From assembly GCF_016653465.1 (NCBI RefSeq), contig NZ_NHSQ01000026.1, positions 1-52,037 on the forward strand: a DNA stretch of 52,037 nucleotides. The letters run 5' to 3'. This stretch comes from Thiocystis minor. GTDB lineage: Bacteria > Pseudomonadota > Gammaproteobacteria > Chromatiales > Chromatiaceae. Position 1 is the stretch's first letter. Every line of letters starts with the position of its first letter. Shown in pieces: positions 17,705 to 32,635 of the stretch. The notes under the pieces were generated by a model. That model saw only the letters and a list, made by a program, of their open reading frames with translations. It did not search any database and was not told the DNA's origin. The position numbers and the translations under genes are program-made.

Positions 17705-17705
<1 letters not shown>
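17004..17705 (-). CDS. bchM: Mg-protoporphyrin IX O-methyltransferase
   Basis: 233 aa. BchM methylates the C13 propionate of Mg-protoporphyrin IX using SAM. The SAM site is LLDAGCGTGALAVEAARRG, followed by VAIDVAP, DYVVAMDSLIHY and a C-terminal region ending FYMSQALELV, typical of BchM. The ATG at 17705 shares its A with the TGA of bchL (TGATG); a TTG one codon earlier is possible. Substrate comes from the BchH-containing chelatase encoded next door and product goes to BchE. Confidence 0.94.
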
Positions 17706-22318
<4,613 letters not shown>

Positions 22319-22344
<26 letters not shown>

Positions 22345-23908
22345 CGTAGAGCGTCTCCACAGTAATGGTTAGGATCCCTCGTTCTTGCGCGAAGCGCTCG
22401 GTATTGCGCCGCGCCTTCCCACGCACGAAAAAGGGGATCTTTTTCAGTTCCTGCTCGGCTTCCGATGTCCAAGCCATGATGTTTTCGTCGGTCGCGGCAG
22501 CCGTCTCCGCCGTGGATCCGGTGTCCAGCGAGCGTTCCTGGCTAGGATGAGCGGTTCGGGCGCCCGGCCCCAGATGCGAGGGCGTCGCGCCGTCGTGAAA
22601 CTCGAAATCCTCCCGGAACATGGTGATCAAGTGCTCTTCGAGCCCCATCATCAAGGGATGGACCCAGGTGTCGAAGATGACATTCGCACCCTCGAACCCC
22701 ATCTGCGGCGCATAGCGGGCCGGGAAGTCCTGAATGTGCACCGGCGCCGAAACGACCGCGCAGGGAATGCCGAGCCGCTTGGCGATATGGCGTTCCATCT
22801 GGGTACCCAGCACCAATTCGGGATGCGCCTCGGCAACACGCGCCTCGACGTCCAGATAATCGTCGGTAATCAGCGGTTCCACGCCATAGCGCTTGGCCGC
22901 CTCACGCACCTCGCGGGCGAATTCGCGGGCATAGGTTCCCAACCCCACGACCGTGAAACCGAGTTCTTCCGTCGCGATCCGCGCGGCGGCGACCACATGC
23001 GTCGCGTCGCCAAAGATAAACACGCGCTTGCCGGTCAGATAGGTCGAATCGACCGAGCGCGAGTACCACGGCATTCTAGACCAGATCGGTTCCTTCGTGG
23101 CACTGACATCGATGCCGGCGACACGCCCGACCTCAGCGATGAAATCCCGAGTCGCGCCGATCCCGATCGGTACCGTCTTGACAGTCCGCTGGCCGAACAT
23201 ACGCTCCAGCCAGAGACAGGTCTGATCGGCCAGCTCGGGATAGAGACAAACGTTGAAGTCGGCCTCGGGAAGACGCAACAGATCCTCGGGGCTCGCGCCA
23301 AGCGGGGCCACCACATTCACATCGACCCCGAGCGAATCCAGCAGCCGGGTGACTTCCACGACATCGTCGCGACAGCGAAATCCCAGCGCGGACGGCCCAA
23401 GCAGGTTCGCCAGCGGACGCGCACCCGCCTTCCGCAGCTCGCGCTCGGCGCCGGGCGCGGGCACCCGACTCTTGAGCAGGCCGCGAACCAATTGATAGAA
23501 GGTCTCGTTGGCACCCCAGTTTTCCTTGCGCGTATAGGCCGGCAGTTCGAGCGACAAAACCGGGATCGGCAGGCCCATCCCCTGCGCGAGCGCGCCCGGC
23601 TGATCCTGGATCAGCTCGGCGGTGCAGGACTCGCCGATCAGGAGCACACGGGGCGCGAAACGATCGCAGGCCGCCTGGATCGTGCTCTTTACCAGTTCGG
23701 CGGTATCGCTGCCCAGTTCGCGCGCCTGAAAGCTGGTATAGCTCACCGGCGGGCGCTGCCCGCGCCGCTCGATCATGGTAAAGAGCAGATCGGCGTAGGT
23801 ATCGCCCTGAGGCGCGTGCAGGACGAGATGGACCCCTTCCATCGAGGCGGCGATGCGCATCGCGCCGATATGGGGTGGTCCTTCGTAGCTCCAGAGCGTC
23901 AACTGCAT
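22319..23908 (-). CDS. bchB: Dark-operative protochlorophyllide reductase, subunit B
   Basis: 529 aa, NifK-like partner of BchN in the DPOR NB-protein. It starts [20 protein letters not shown] and has the GDTYADLLF segment whose Asp is the unusual fourth ligand of the NB cluster, then GESCTAEL and a C-terminal helix pair ([21 protein letters not shown]). The start ATG 23908 is four bases after the bchN stop; the frame stays open upstream to 24124 but that lies inside bchN. Length and context are standard. Confidence 0.96.
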
Positions 23909-23912
23909 GAGA

Positions 23913-25822
<1,910 letters not shown>

Positions 25823-25827
<5 letters not shown>

Positions 25828-25850
25828 AACTCCGCGCAAGCCACCACAAT
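25823..25850 (+). promoter_or_regulatory. Candidate promoter for ppsR1
   Basis: TTGACA (25823-25828) is followed after 16 bp by CACAAT (25845-25850). The -35 box is the right arm of the dyad. The leader to the GTG start would be about 230 nt, which is long, so a second promoter nearer the gene is possible. Confidence 0.35.
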
Positions 25851-26086
25851 AGGCCTTACGAGTCCGCATGGCGGCGATATCGCAGCGCGATGGTCCAGTC
25901 TCCGTGCCGTTCGGCCGGGCGATCCCATAAAGATCGAAAAGAACCCATGCCGAGACACGCTTTCACCCAAAACAGCGCGTTTTGCCGTTTCTGGGTTTTT
26001 CAGGATTAATCCGGCGAGTCCGCCGCTGCTGTCCCTGAGTTGGGTCCACGGGGCACGCCTAGAAGGCACTGGAGGGTCTGGTCGCC

Positions 26087-27526
26087 GTGAGTCCGTTCAG
26101 AGCCCCGCGGGAATCCATTGGCAATCTTGACGCCGAAACGGCGGCCGCCTTGATCGAGGGCACCGCGGACATTGCCGTGGTGATCGATCCTAAAGGGATT
26201 GTCAGCGATATTGCCTTTAGCAGCGACGACCTGTTGTCGGACTTCAACGCCGACTGGGTCGGGCAGCCCTGGCTCTCGACGGTCCTGCCGGAGAGCCGGC
26301 CGAATCTTGAAGCGCTCCTCGAAGAATCCAATCATCACAGCGTCACGCGCTGGCGGCAAGTCAGCCATCCGTCCTCGCGCGGGGCCGATATCCCCATTCA
26401 GTACCGTGCGCTGCGCATCCGGGAGAAGGGTTCCGTCGTGGCTGTGGGAAGGAACCTGCAGGGCATGGCAGCCCTTCAGCAGCAACTAGTCGACGCCCAG
26501 CAGGCGCTGGAGCGCGACTATTGGCGCTTCCGTCAGGTCGAAACCCGCTACCGACTTCTGTTTCGGATGGTCTCGGAGGCCATCCTCATCATCGACGCGC
26601 CCACGCAACGCGTGGTCGAAGCCAATCCGGCCGCGGGCCAACTCCTCGGCGAAACGCCGACCCGCGTCATCGGCCGGCCTTTTCCCGAAGGCTTCGATCC
26701 CGAGAGCACGCAAGCCATCAACAGCCTGCTGGCCGGCGTGCGCGCCGCCGGTCGCGCCGACGATGTGCGGGCGCGTCTCATCGACAGCCTGCAGGAATTT
26801 CTCGTCTCGGCGTCCCTGCTACGTCAGGAAAATGTGACCTTTCTGCTAGTGCGATTGTCGCCGCTCCTGGTCGACACCGCCGTCGCCATGCCCGAAGCCA
26901 AGGCCCGCTATCTGCGGGTACTCGAAAACGCGCCCGACTGCCTGGTCATCACCGACTCGGACGGCCGCATTCTGACCGCCAACAGCACCTTTCTCAGCCT
27001 CGCCGAAATCGCCACCGAGCAACAGGCCAGGGGCGAATCGCTCGACCGCTGGCTGGGCCGACCGGGGGTTGACCTCAACGTGCTGATGGCCAATCTGCGC
27101 CAGCATTCGACCGTCCGACTCTTCGCGACCATGCTCCGCGGCGAGTACGGCTCCACGACCGAGGTGGAGATCTCCGCCGCCGCGGTTCGCAATGGCGAAC
27201 GCCCCTATTTCGGCTTCTTCATCCGCGACGTGGGACGGCGCCTGAGCACCGAGCAGCCCCCCAGCCCCGAGCAGACCCGCTGGCTGGACCAATTGACCGA
27301 TCGGGTCGGACGGGTGCCGCTGAAGGAACTGGTCCGCGAATCCACCGATACCATCGAGCGACTCTGTATCGAAGCGGCGCTGAAATTGACCGGCGACAAT
27401 CGCGCCTCGGCCGCCGAGCTGCTGGGCTTGAGTCGGCAAAGCCTGTACGTCAAAATCGATCGTTATGGCATTGCGGCCGATCACACGTCCGAGTTGCGCG
27501 CACCCGACAAAAATGATCGCCTCTAA
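26087..27526 (+). CDS. ppsR: PpsR/CrtJ redox-responsive transcriptional regulator (PpsR1)
   Basis: 479 aa. Order: N-terminal PAS (about 15-130), Q-linker helix (VDAQQALERDYWRFRQVETRYRLL begins near residue 131), PAS1 (about 150-265), PAS2 (about 275-395) and a Fis-type HTH (NRASAAELLGLSRQSLYVK). Cys427 in ERLCIEAAL matches the redox-active HTH cysteine of Rhodobacter PpsR/CrtJ. The family represses bch, crt and puc genes under oxygen. GTG start after GGAGGG. It is divergent from bchF across the dyad and upstream of bchG. Confidence 0.93.
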   Translation: MSPFRAPRESIGNLDAETAAALIEGTADIAVVIDPKGIVSDIAFSSDDLLSDFNADWVGQPWLSTVLPESRPNLEALLEESNHHSVTRWRQVSHPSSRGADIPIQYRALRIREKGSVVAVGRNLQGMAALQQQLVDAQQALERDYWRFRQVETRYRLLFRMVSEAILIIDAPTQRVVEANPAAGQLLGETPTRVIGRPFPEGFDPESTQAINSLLAGVRAAGRADDVRARLIDSLQEFLVSASLLRQENVTFLLVRLSPLLVDTAVAMPEAKARYLRVLENAPDCLVITDSDGRILTANSTFLSLAEIATEQQARGESLDRWLGRPGVDLNVLMANLRQHSTVRLFATMLRGEYGSTTEVEISAAAVRNGERPYFGFFIRDVGRRLSTEQPPSPEQTRWLDQLTDRVGRVPLKELVRESTDTIERLCIEAALKLTGDNRASAAELLGLSRQSLYVKIDRYGIAADHTSELRAPDKNDRL

Positions 27527-27612
27527 ACCACAGTCGGAATGATCTTCACTGTTGCACGCGCCCCAACCTCGTGGTCGCCAATGAGCCAGCGGCGGAACGC
27601 GGTTCAAATGCC

Positions 27613-27732
27613 ATGAACAAGACACCACAGGAAACCGCGTCAACTCCGACGCCGATTGGTTCGGACGAAGCCGATCCAACGTACCCACAACGCATGCCGC
27701 GCCACCCGCGGTCGAACAGGTTTTCGGAATGA
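27613..27732 (+). CDS. 39-codon ORF overlapping the bchG start
   Basis: ATG 27613 opens a Pro/Thr/Arg-rich, hydrophilic frame of 39 codons whose TGA overlaps the bchG ATG (ATGA at 27729-27732). There is no clear Shine-Dalgarno and no recognised domain. The overlap suggests a leader peptide that could couple translation to bchG, but chance is not excluded. The rest of the 202-bp ppsR1-bchG gap shows nothing else. Confidence 0.3.
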   Translation: MNKTPQETASTPTPIGSDEADPTYPQRMPRHPRSNRFSE

Positions 27733-28631
27733 ATCAACAGACGCTGTCAGCGCCCCTACGCTATCCATCCCCGTCGGCGATCCTAGAGGTTCTTCACCCG
27801 ATTACCTGGTTTCCGCCCATGTGGGCCTTCGGATGCGGCGTGGTCTCCTCCGGCGAGCCGATTTTCGAACAATGGCTGCTGGTTCTGGTCGGTATCTTTT
27901 TCGCGGGACCGCTGATGTGCGGAACTAGCCAAGTCGTCAACGACTGGTATGACCGCCATGTTGACGCCATCAACGAGCCGAATCGTCCCATCCCCTCGGG
28001 ACGCATCCCCGGACGCTGGGGCCTGTATCTCTCGCTGATCTGGACCACCGTCTCGCTGCTCCTGGCCTATGTCCTCGGTCCTTGGGTATTTGGTGCCGCT
28101 CTACTCGGCATGGCGATTGCGTGGGCCTACAGCGCGCCGCCGTTCCGTTTCAAGGGGAATGGCTGGTGGGGTAACCTGGCCGCCGGCATTTCCTATGAGG
28201 GACTGGCCTGGTTCACTGGCGCCACCATCATGATTGGCGGCGCCATGCCCGAGTGGCCGATTCTGGCCCTGGCTCTGCTCTACAGCATCGGCGCCCACGG
28301 CATCATGACTCTGAACGACTTCAAGGCGATCGAGGGCGACGTTCAGATGAATGTCCGCTCGCTGCCGGTTCAGCTCGGCGTCGACGGCGCCGCCCGCGTG
28401 GCCTGTCTGGTGATGGGCCTGCCGCAGGCCGTGGTCATTGCCATGCTCTACTCCTGGGACAAACCGGCCCATGCCATCGCCGTCGGCGTGGTGCTGCTGA
28501 TCCAGATCGGACTCATGATCCGCTTCCTCGGCAGCCCGCGCGAACGGGCGACCTGGTTCAGCGGGCTGGGCGTCAGCGTCTATGTCACCGGCATGATGAT
28601 AAGCGCCTTTGCCGTGCGTTCGCTGGGCTAG
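27729..28631 (+). CDS. bchG: Bacteriochlorophyll synthase
   Basis: 300 aa, UbiA-type prenyltransferase that esterifies bacteriochlorophyllide a with geranylgeranyl diphosphate. The first Asp-rich motif is NDWYDRHVDAINEPNRPIPSG, the second is in LNDFKAIEGD, and about eight membrane helices are visible. The N-terminal LEVLHPITWFPPMWAFGCG is typical of BchG. It stands downstream of ppsR1 and upstream of bchP, but the PucC-family gene found between bchG and bchP in Rhodobacter is missing. Confidence 0.95.
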   Translation: MNQQTLSAPLRYPSPSAILEVLHPITWFPPMWAFGCGVVSSGEPIFEQWLLVLVGIFFAGPLMCGTSQVVNDWYDRHVDAINEPNRPIPSGRIPGRWGLYLSLIWTTVSLLLAYVLGPWVFGAALLGMAIAWAYSAPPFRFKGNGWWGNLAAGISYEGLAWFTGATIMIGGAMPEWPILALALLYSIGAHGIMTLNDFKAIEGDVQMNVRSLPVQLGVDGAARVACLVMGLPQAVVIAMLYSWDKPAHAIAVGVVLLIQIGLMIRFLGSPRERATWFSGLGVSVYVTGMMISAFAVRSLG

Positions 28632-28657
28632 ACCAGTTTTTAGTTCTCAGATTTCTG

Positions 28658-28720
28658 TTGGCAGTTGGCAGTTGGCAGTTGGCAGTTGGCAGTTGGCAGT
28701 TGGCAGTTGGCAGTTGGCAG
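28658..28720. repeat. Nine perfect 7-bp tandem repeats (TTGGCAG)
   Basis: TTGGCAG occurs nine times head to tail, then a partial TTG. At 28788-28813 AACTGAA-type units ending AACTGCCAA form the inverse complement of the left edge, so the two sides can pair as arms around a unique centre of about 65 bp. Copy number is likely to vary by slippage. The array fills most of the bchG-bchP gap. Confidence 0.85.
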
Positions 28721-28855
28721 TTGTTGGATGCTCAAACTTGAAAAGTTCCTGAATATCTTCTCTGACGAAAAAAATATCTGACACCTGCAAACTGAAAACT
28801 GAAAACTGCCAACCCTAAATCACGCGCGCATCTCTAACCACCAACGGGATCTTCC

Positions 28856-30097
28856 ATGGCAAACCTCGAAACCTTTGATGCCGTCGTGATTGGCGGCGGC
28901 CCGTCCGGCGCGACCGCGGCGACCGATCTGGCCAAACTTGGCCGTTCCGTGCTCCTGCTCGATCGCGCCGGACGCATCAAGCCTTGCGGCGGGGCCATCC
29001 CGCCCCAGGCGATGCGGGATTTCGACATCCCCGAATCCATGCTGGCGAATCAGGTGAATTCGGCCCGCATGGTCTCGCCCACCGACCGCACGGTCGACAT
29101 GCCCATCCACTGCGGCTATGTCGGCATGGTCGATCGCGAGCACTTCGACGAATGGCTGCGCGAACGCGCCGCCGCCGCCGGCGCCGTGCGCCGCGTCGGC
29201 ACCTTCGAGCGGATCGAGCGCGACAGCGACGGCGCCGCGCTGGTCTGTTATCGCCCCGGACAGGGACGCAACGACAGCCCAGCCGAACAGGTGCGCGCCC
29301 GTGCCGTGATTGGCGCGGACGGGGCGCATTCGTCGGTCGCCAAGCAATGCATTCCCGGCTCGGAGGGGATGAAATTCGTCTCCGCCTACCATGAAATCGT
29401 CCGCACCCCGCCCAACGGCGGCACGGCCGATTTCGACGGTACCCGCTGCGATGTCTACTATCAGGGCGACATTTCTCCCGACTTCTACGGCTGGGTCTTC
29501 CCGCACGGCGACACCACCAGCGTGGGCGTCGGCACTGCGGTCGAGGGCTTCTCGCTGCGCTCGGCCTGCACCGAACTGCGCCGCCGCTCCGGGCTCGCCG
29601 AGGCCGAAACACTGCGTCGCGAAGGCGCGCCGATTCCGCTCGAACCGCTGCGTTGCTGGGACAACGGACGCGACATCGTGCTGGCTGGCGACGCCTCCGG
29701 CGTGGTCGCCCCCGCCTCAGGCGAAGGCATCTATTACGCGCTGGTCGGTGGACGCCTGGCCGCCGAGGCGGTCGCCGAGTTCCTGACCACCGGCAAGGCC
29801 AGCGCGCTCAAAAACGCCCGCAAACGCTTCATGAAGGCGCACGGCAAGGTGTTCTGGGTGTTGGGCATCATGCAGCGGTTCTGGTACGCCAGCGACAAGC
29901 GGCGCGAGCGTTTCGTGAGCCTCTGCGCGGACCCGGACATCCAGTACCTGACCTGGGAGGCGTACATGAACAAGCGCTTGGTCAAGGCCCGACCCGGCGC
30001 GCATCTGCGCATCTTCTTCAAGGACATGGCGCACCTGCTCGGCATCGTCTCGCCGGTGTCCGGTCAACCGTCCAAAAGCCCCGCGCGCAATGGCTGA
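28856..30097 (+). CDS. bchP: Geranylgeranyl reductase of bacteriochlorophyll synthesis
   Basis: 413 aa FAD/NAD(P)H-dependent flavoprotein that reduces the geranylgeranyl tail to phytyl. The FAD fingerprint is DAVVIGGGPSGATAATDLAK, followed by KPCGGAIPPQAM, GADGAHSSVAKQ, LAGDASGVVAPASGEGI and the BchP C-terminal WVLGIMQRFWY. Its end overlaps the start of the next small membrane protein by eight bases. Confidence 0.94.
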   Translation: MANLETFDAVVIGGGPSGATAATDLAKLGRSVLLLDRAGRIKPCGGAIPPQAMRDFDIPESMLANQVNSARMVSPTDRTVDMPIHCGYVGMVDREHFDEWLRERAAAAGAVRRVGTFERIERDSDGAALVCYRPGQGRNDSPAEQVRARAVIGADGAHSSVAKQCIPGSEGMKFVSAYHEIVRTPPNGGTADFDGTRCDVYYQGDISPDFYGWVFPHGDTTSVGVGTAVEGFSLRSACTELRRRSGLAEAETLRREGAPIPLEPLRCWDNGRDIVLAGDASGVVAPASGEGIYYALVGGRLAAEAVAEFLTTGKASALKNARKRFMKAHGKVFWVLGIMQRFWYASDKRRERFVSLCADPDIQYLTWEAYMNKRLVKARPGAHLRIFFKDMAHLLGIVSPVSGQPSKSPARNG

Positions 30098-30362
30098 GTT
30101 CTTCGCCAGCGGCCGGGTGATCGACCTCATCCTGGTTTTACTCCTGGTCGAGGGCGTCTTGCTCGCCATCGTTCACCGCCGGACCGGGCGCGGCATCGCG
30201 CCCGCCGATCTGGCAGGTTTCCTGCTTTCCGGGCTGTTTCTGATGCTGGCGGTGCGCGCCGCGCTGGTCGGCGCCTGGTGGGGCTGGGTCAGCCTCTGTC
30301 TCACCGCCGCGCTCCTAACCCATCTGGCCGATCTTCGACATCGCTGGAAGCGACCAAATTAG
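30090..30362 (+). CDS. Small membrane protein coupled to bchP
   Basis: 90 aa with three hydrophobic stretches (VIDLILVLLLVEGVLLAIV, LAGFLLSGLFLMLAVRAALVG, WVSLCLTAALLTHLADL) and positive charges between them (HRRTGRG). It starts inside the last codons of bchP (overlap 30090-30097), so translation is coupled. Rhodobacter has an IPP isomerase in this place. I recognise no family with a known role. The context suggests a part in pigment or complex assembly. Confidence 0.7.
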   Translation: MAEFFASGRVIDLILVLLLVEGVLLAIVHRRTGRGIAPADLAGFLLSGLFLMLAVRAALVGAWWGWVSLCLTAALLTHLADLRHRWKRPN

Positions 30363-30424
30363 GCGATTTCCAAGAAACGTTATCCCATTGACGTGTCTTG
30401 GGCGACCTCGCGTTTCACTGGACA

Positions 30425-32635
30425 TCACCGTTCTTTCATCTGCCCCGCATACCACACGAGATGTTCCAGTAGCTCGGTCGCCCGCGAGACCGAGGTCTGG
30501 ACCCCATCGACCATTGCCGGAACACGGTCCGGATCGACGCCATCCGTGACTTCCAGCGCCGCAAGCTGGGCGTTGTTCACGAGGATGGAGAGCAAGTTTC
30601 GATACACGGGATCGGCGGTCGAATTCAAGGGCGTGCGCATGATCTTCTGCTGCTCCAGGATGCCCGCCTGAAACCGCTGCCGTGCCGCTTCCGCCGCCTT
30701 GCGGGCGGTCAGATCGGTGAGCAGAAACACGAATCCCAACACCCGTCCGGGCGAGGAGAACACCGGATCGGCCCGTAGCAAAAACCGTTGCTCGCCCTGA
30801 TCGCGGGTCGCCAGACAGACCTCGCCGCGCCAGGGACGATGGTGATGCATCAGATCCCTCACCCGCTGCTCCCGATCGAGCGGCTCCGTCAGGCGCTTTA
30901 ACAGATCGTCGAGACACTCGGGCGGCGCGCGCTCCGACCCCAGAAGCCGCTCCAGCGACTCGGTCGCCAGCAGAATCGCCCCATCGGGCGCGGCGATCAG
31001 AATCGGTTGATCCGCCACCTGGATCTGCGAACGAACCTGGGCAAGCTGCGCCTGGGCGATCAGCACCCGCACCGACCGGAACTGCTGGATGACATCCGCG
31101 ACCGACTCGCCGATCAGACGCGCCGTGGTCCGATTGGCCGAGGTCCAGGGGCTGGAGGTTCCCTCGACCACCTGATGCCATTGGCTGAAGGAACGCCGGG
31201 GGGACAATTCAGCCGGATCGTCCCCCGCCGCAAGCGGCTTAAATGGATTCCCCGCCCAGGTTACGGTCCGGACGCGCTCGGGACGGAACCAGAGCAGATA
31301 CTCGCCGGCGCCTTTGGAGATCGGGGTGGCCAGCACCCCGCTCGCGACCGACTTCACGGCGGCCAGCCGCGGTTCATCCCGCCCCAGCGCGGCCGTCGCC
31401 ATCACCGGCGCGCTCGGCTGTCCATCCAGCCAGGCGGCAATCTCGCGCAGTTCCAGCGTGCCCGGCACCTCGCCGGTGGTGAGTACCCGGCCATCGTAGA
31501 AGAGCGCGGCGCCGGCGGCCTCCACCGGTTGCAGCAGCGACTGCGGATGATCGAAGAGGGCCGAGGTCCAATCGCCCTCGCGCGCGATCCCCTCGATCAT
31601 GCGCTGCTCCAGTCGCCGCACCGAGAGTTCGGCCTGCGCCTGGACAAAGCTCTCCAAGGCCGCGATCCGGGTCGCAATCGCCTCCGAGAGCAACTCGCAC
31701 GCGGCGCGGATCTCGTATTGCACGGGCCGGGACGTCCGATGATGGCAGGCCACCATGCCCCACAGCCGCCCCCCGACCAGCAGCGAAGCCACCAGGGTTG
31801 CCTTCACGCCCATGTTGCGGAGGTACTGAAGATGGATCGGCGACAGACTGCGCAGCGCGCACAGCGACATATCCAGATCCTCGCCCGTCAGGGGCGAGAG
31901 CCTCGGCAGAAGCGGAATCGGGGCATCGTCCACGTCGACCAGGAGACGGATGCGATTGCGCTCATAGAGACGGCGCGCGATCTGGGGAATATCCGAGTCC
32001 GGATAGCGGTTCCCGAGATACGGCTCCTGCTCGGGTTCGCAGCGTTCGGCAAAGACCTCGCCATGACCTTCATCGTCGAACCGATAGACCATGACCCGAT
32101 CATAACCGGCGAGTCCCTTGAAGATGCGCGCTGTCTCGTCGCAGAGCGCGGGGAGCGAAGGGGCATCCATGATGGCCTGTAACGCCCCCTGGACCGGTCC
32201 AAACAACGCCGCCGCCGGCCCGGCGGGCTCGAACTCGATCACCAGTCCGCCGGCCGGAGGGCGATGCAGCAGGATGTCGAACGTCTGTCGCGCGTGCCCA
32301 ACAGCACCGCGCAACACCAAGGGAATGACATTCAGCGGATGCTTGAGATGCGGCCGGACACGCTGCTCCAGACCGCCGCCCAGATCGTCGAGTGACCAGC
32401 CGAGCAGACTCTCCGCGAAACCGAACACCTCGCCCGCGTTGGCGCTTGTCTGCACGATGTCCAACCTGGGCTCGCGCACCACCAGCAACACGCCGCGCGG
32501 CTGAATGGAGGCGGCATGCTGAATCTGTTCGCGCTCGCAATTCGACAGGCTGGCCTGTCCGAAGGCGGGAGAAGACGCTACAACAGGGATCAAGTGAACA
32601 GGGCTCCCATCATTCGGTATTGCCAGGCGCGGCAC
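30425..32635 (-). CDS. bphP: Bacteriophytochrome without kinase domain (BphP1-like)
   Basis: 736 aa. PAS domain with the biliverdin cysteine Cys33 (SNCEREQIQ) and SIQPRG where most have SIQPHG; GAF with SDIPQIAR (Asp near 212), HLQYLRNMG and GMVACHH; PHY with SPRRSF (near 478) for the tongue. Then a PAS (about 525-640) and a helical end that lacks the N, G1 and G2 boxes of a histidine kinase. Length and plan resemble R. palustris BphP1, which signals by binding PpsR2. GTG start at 32635 overlaps the end of ppsR2 by 26 bases; the start is the least certain point. Confidence 0.9.
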   Translation of the reverse strand: MPRLAIPNDGSPVHLIPVVASSPAFGQASLSNCEREQIQHAASIQPRGVLLVVREPRLDIVQTSANAGEVFGFAESLLGWSLDDLGGGLEQRVRPHLKHPLNVIPLVLRGAVGHARQTFDILLHRPPAGGLVIEFEPAGPAAALFGPVQGALQAIMDAPSLPALCDETARIFKGLAGYDRVMVYRFDDEGHGEVFAERCEPEQEPYLGNRYPDSDIPQIARRLYERNRIRLLVDVDDAPIPLLPRLSPLTGEDLDMSLCALRSLSPIHLQYLRNMGVKATLVASLLVGGRLWGMVACHHRTSRPVQYEIRAACELLSEAIATRIAALESFVQAQAELSVRRLEQRMIEGIAREGDWTSALFDHPQSLLQPVEAAGAALFYDGRVLTTGEVPGTLELREIAAWLDGQPSAPVMATAALGRDEPRLAAVKSVASGVLATPISKGAGEYLLWFRPERVRTVTWAGNPFKPLAAGDDPAELSPRRSFSQWHQVVEGTSSPWTSANRTTARLIGESVADVIQQFRSVRVLIAQAQLAQVRSQIQVADQPILIAAPDGAILLATESLERLLGSERAPPECLDDLLKRLTEPLDREQRVRDLMHHHRPWRGEVCLATRDQGEQRFLLRADPVFSSPGRVLGFVFLLTDLTARKAAEAARQRFQAGILEQQKIMRTPLNSTADPVYRNLLSILVNNAQLAALEVTDGVDPDRVPAMVDGVQTSVSRATELLEHLVWYAGQMKER

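Noticed and set aside
28658-28720. CRISPR array
   Set aside because: The unit is 7 bp with no spacers; it is a simple tandem repeat.
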